NCBI GenBank assembly: GCA_016280685.1
Contig: JAEEHE010000069.1
Span: 1-6,470, forward strand
Source: Caryophanales bacterium
Lineage (GTDB): Bacteria; Bacillota_I; Bacilli_A; RFN20; CAG-826
Direction of reading: 5' to 3'
DNA: 6,470 bases
The notes under the pieces: model-generated
What the model was told of the DNA's origin: nothing
Databases searched by the model: none
Seen by the model: the letters and a program-made list of their open reading frames with translations, nothing else
Translations under genes and position numbers: made by a program
Shown here: piece after piece, positions 5,602 through 6,470 of the stretch
Numbering within the stretch: position 1 is the first letter of the stretch
How the letters are laid out: every line of letters begins with the position of its first letter

Positions 5602-6470
5602 TTATCCTTTCAGTCCGCCGACGGTAAATTTTGATAAAATCAATTTTTGACTCGATAAATATAAAGTAACAGTGGGGATGATGACGATGGTGAAGCCCGC
5701 CATTATCTCCGTTATTGACGACTTATATAGAGCCTGGGCTTTACTTTGGAACAAATATAGACCATAAGCTAAGTTAGGCGTTGAGGGGAACCATATCATA
5801 AAGCTCTCATAATCGTTCCAACTGCCTAAGAAACCTAAAACAAAGATGACGGTCATTGTCGGAAGAGCCATCGGTAAATACATCTTTAAGAAAGCGGACC
5901 AGTGACCGCCTCCATCGACAAAGACAGCTTCCGCATAATCCCATGGTAGTGATTTAAACGCGCCATAAAGAAGCAAGAAATTAAGACCGGAGAAACAGGC
6001 AGATGGCCCGGTGAGAATTGAAAGGAATAAATTATCATAAATACCGAGGCTACGCCTAATCATCATCGAGGAAGGACCGGAACCGATAATTGGTACAATC
6101 ATGATGATAATACCGACCGTATATATAACTCGACTTCCGATGAATTTATATTTACAGAGGACATAGGCCATTAATGTCGTCCATAGGACCCCCCAGAAAG
6201 TGGAACCGAAAGAATAGATGAGAGAAATACCAGCCATACCGAACATGTTATAGGTCCCTTTACCGAGGATTCTAATTTCTAGTTTTCTAAAAACACTGAC
6301 GAAATTATCGAAATTAAATGAAGAGGGGAAGCCGAATTGGTTGCTAGTGAATTCTAGAGGATCCTTAAAGGAAGTGAGAATCATCCATATCGGTAAAATT
6401 AATAAAGTGAAACAATAAATGACAAGAACAGCCCATAAAATCCATCTAAATGTGCGGTCGAAAATAATAC
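5602..6470 (-). CDS. Carbohydrate ABC transporter permease, MalG type (N-terminus off the window)
   Basis: Inner-membrane subunit of a sugar importer. About 288 residues are visible and the frame is open to the right edge. An ATG at 6384 has no ribosome site and would cut the first helix (WILWAVLVIYCFTLLILPIW, then MILTSFK), which is the classic MalG/UgpE-type start, so only a short N-terminal tip is missing. Six membrane segments can be placed. Counting from Met at 6384, the EAA loop that docks on the ATPase is at 151-171 (AEAVFVDGGG through LPMALP), then WNDY at 189-192, and the C-terminal signature SQKLILSKFTVGGLKG. The partner MalF-type permease and perhaps the solute-binding protein should lie to the right; no binding protein or ATPase is seen in the window. 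It is the first visible gene of the − strand operon. The sugar carried cannot be told from sequence. Confidence 0.94.
   Translation of the reverse strand, partial: IIFDRTFRWILWAVLVIYCFTLLILPIWMILTSFKDPLEFTSNQFGFPSSFNFDNFVSVFRKLEIRILGKGTYNMFGMAGISLIYSFGSTFWGVLWTTLMAYVLCKYKFIGSRVIYTVGIIIMIVPIIGSGPSSMMIRRSLGIYDNLFLSILTGPSACFSGLNFLLLYGAFKSLPWDYAEAVFVDGGGHWSAFLKMYLPMALPTMTVIFVLGFLGSWNDYESFMIWFPSTPNLAYGLYLFQSKAQALYKSSITEIMAGFTIVIIPTVTLYLSSQKLILSKFTVGGLKG
5605..5610 (-). promoter_or_regulatory. Ribosome binding site of the large lipoprotein gene, inside the permease gene
   Basis: AAAGGA on the − strand forms the last Lys and Gly codons of the permease, directly before its TAA. It is 9 bases from the ATG at 5595, which supports that start. 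No room remains for a separate promoter in the 6-base gap, so the two genes share a transcript, although a promoter inside the permease gene cannot be excluded. Confidence 0.75.

Overview
The window is almost fully coding and reads as one end of a carbohydrate-uptake and glycan-degradation locus. The likely host is a low-GC Gram-positive bacterium of the Bacilli or a walled Mollicutes relative. That rests on AT-rich DNA, strong AGGAGG-type ribosome sites, two secreted proteins carried as lipoproteins, an ABC-type sugar permease, and no SusC/SusD pair. The genetic code looks standard: all four stops are TAA and the many tryptophans of the lipoproteins are TGG, which argues against Mycoplasma/Spiroplasma. 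Assignment below phylum or class is inference.

Layout. At the left edge, on the + strand, is the 3' part of an AraC-family regulator; its reading frame is open through the edge. Eight bases after its stop, in convergent orientation, lies the end of a three-gene − strand operon. In transcription order (right to left) it contains: (1) a MalG-type sugar ABC permease, cut by the right edge just before its first membrane helix; (2) a 1019-residue lipoprotein of unknown function, built from two jelly-roll-like domains, several Ig-like domains and a pair of degenerate central repeats; (3) a roughly 680-residue lipoprotein of the DUF4838 family, related in layout to glycoside hydrolases. Only 6 bases separate genes 1 and 2, and each downstream ribosome site overlaps the end of the preceding gene, so the three are almost certainly co-transcribed and probably translationally coupled. 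A candidate intrinsic terminator for the operon lies inside the 3' end of the convergent regulator gene.

Proposed working model (inference): the two lipoproteins sit on the outer face of the membrane. The large one captures or displays a glycan, the DUF4838 protein cleaves it, and the permease with unseen partners (a MalF-type permease, a solute-binding protein and an ATPase) imports the product. The AraC protein may sense the sugar and control the locus. The substrate cannot be read from this sequence; a host N-glycan is one possibility, because part of the DUF4838 group has been described as endo-beta-N-acetylglucosaminidases.

There is no RNA gene, CRISPR array, mobile element or long non-coding stretch. 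The most novel item is the large modular lipoprotein.
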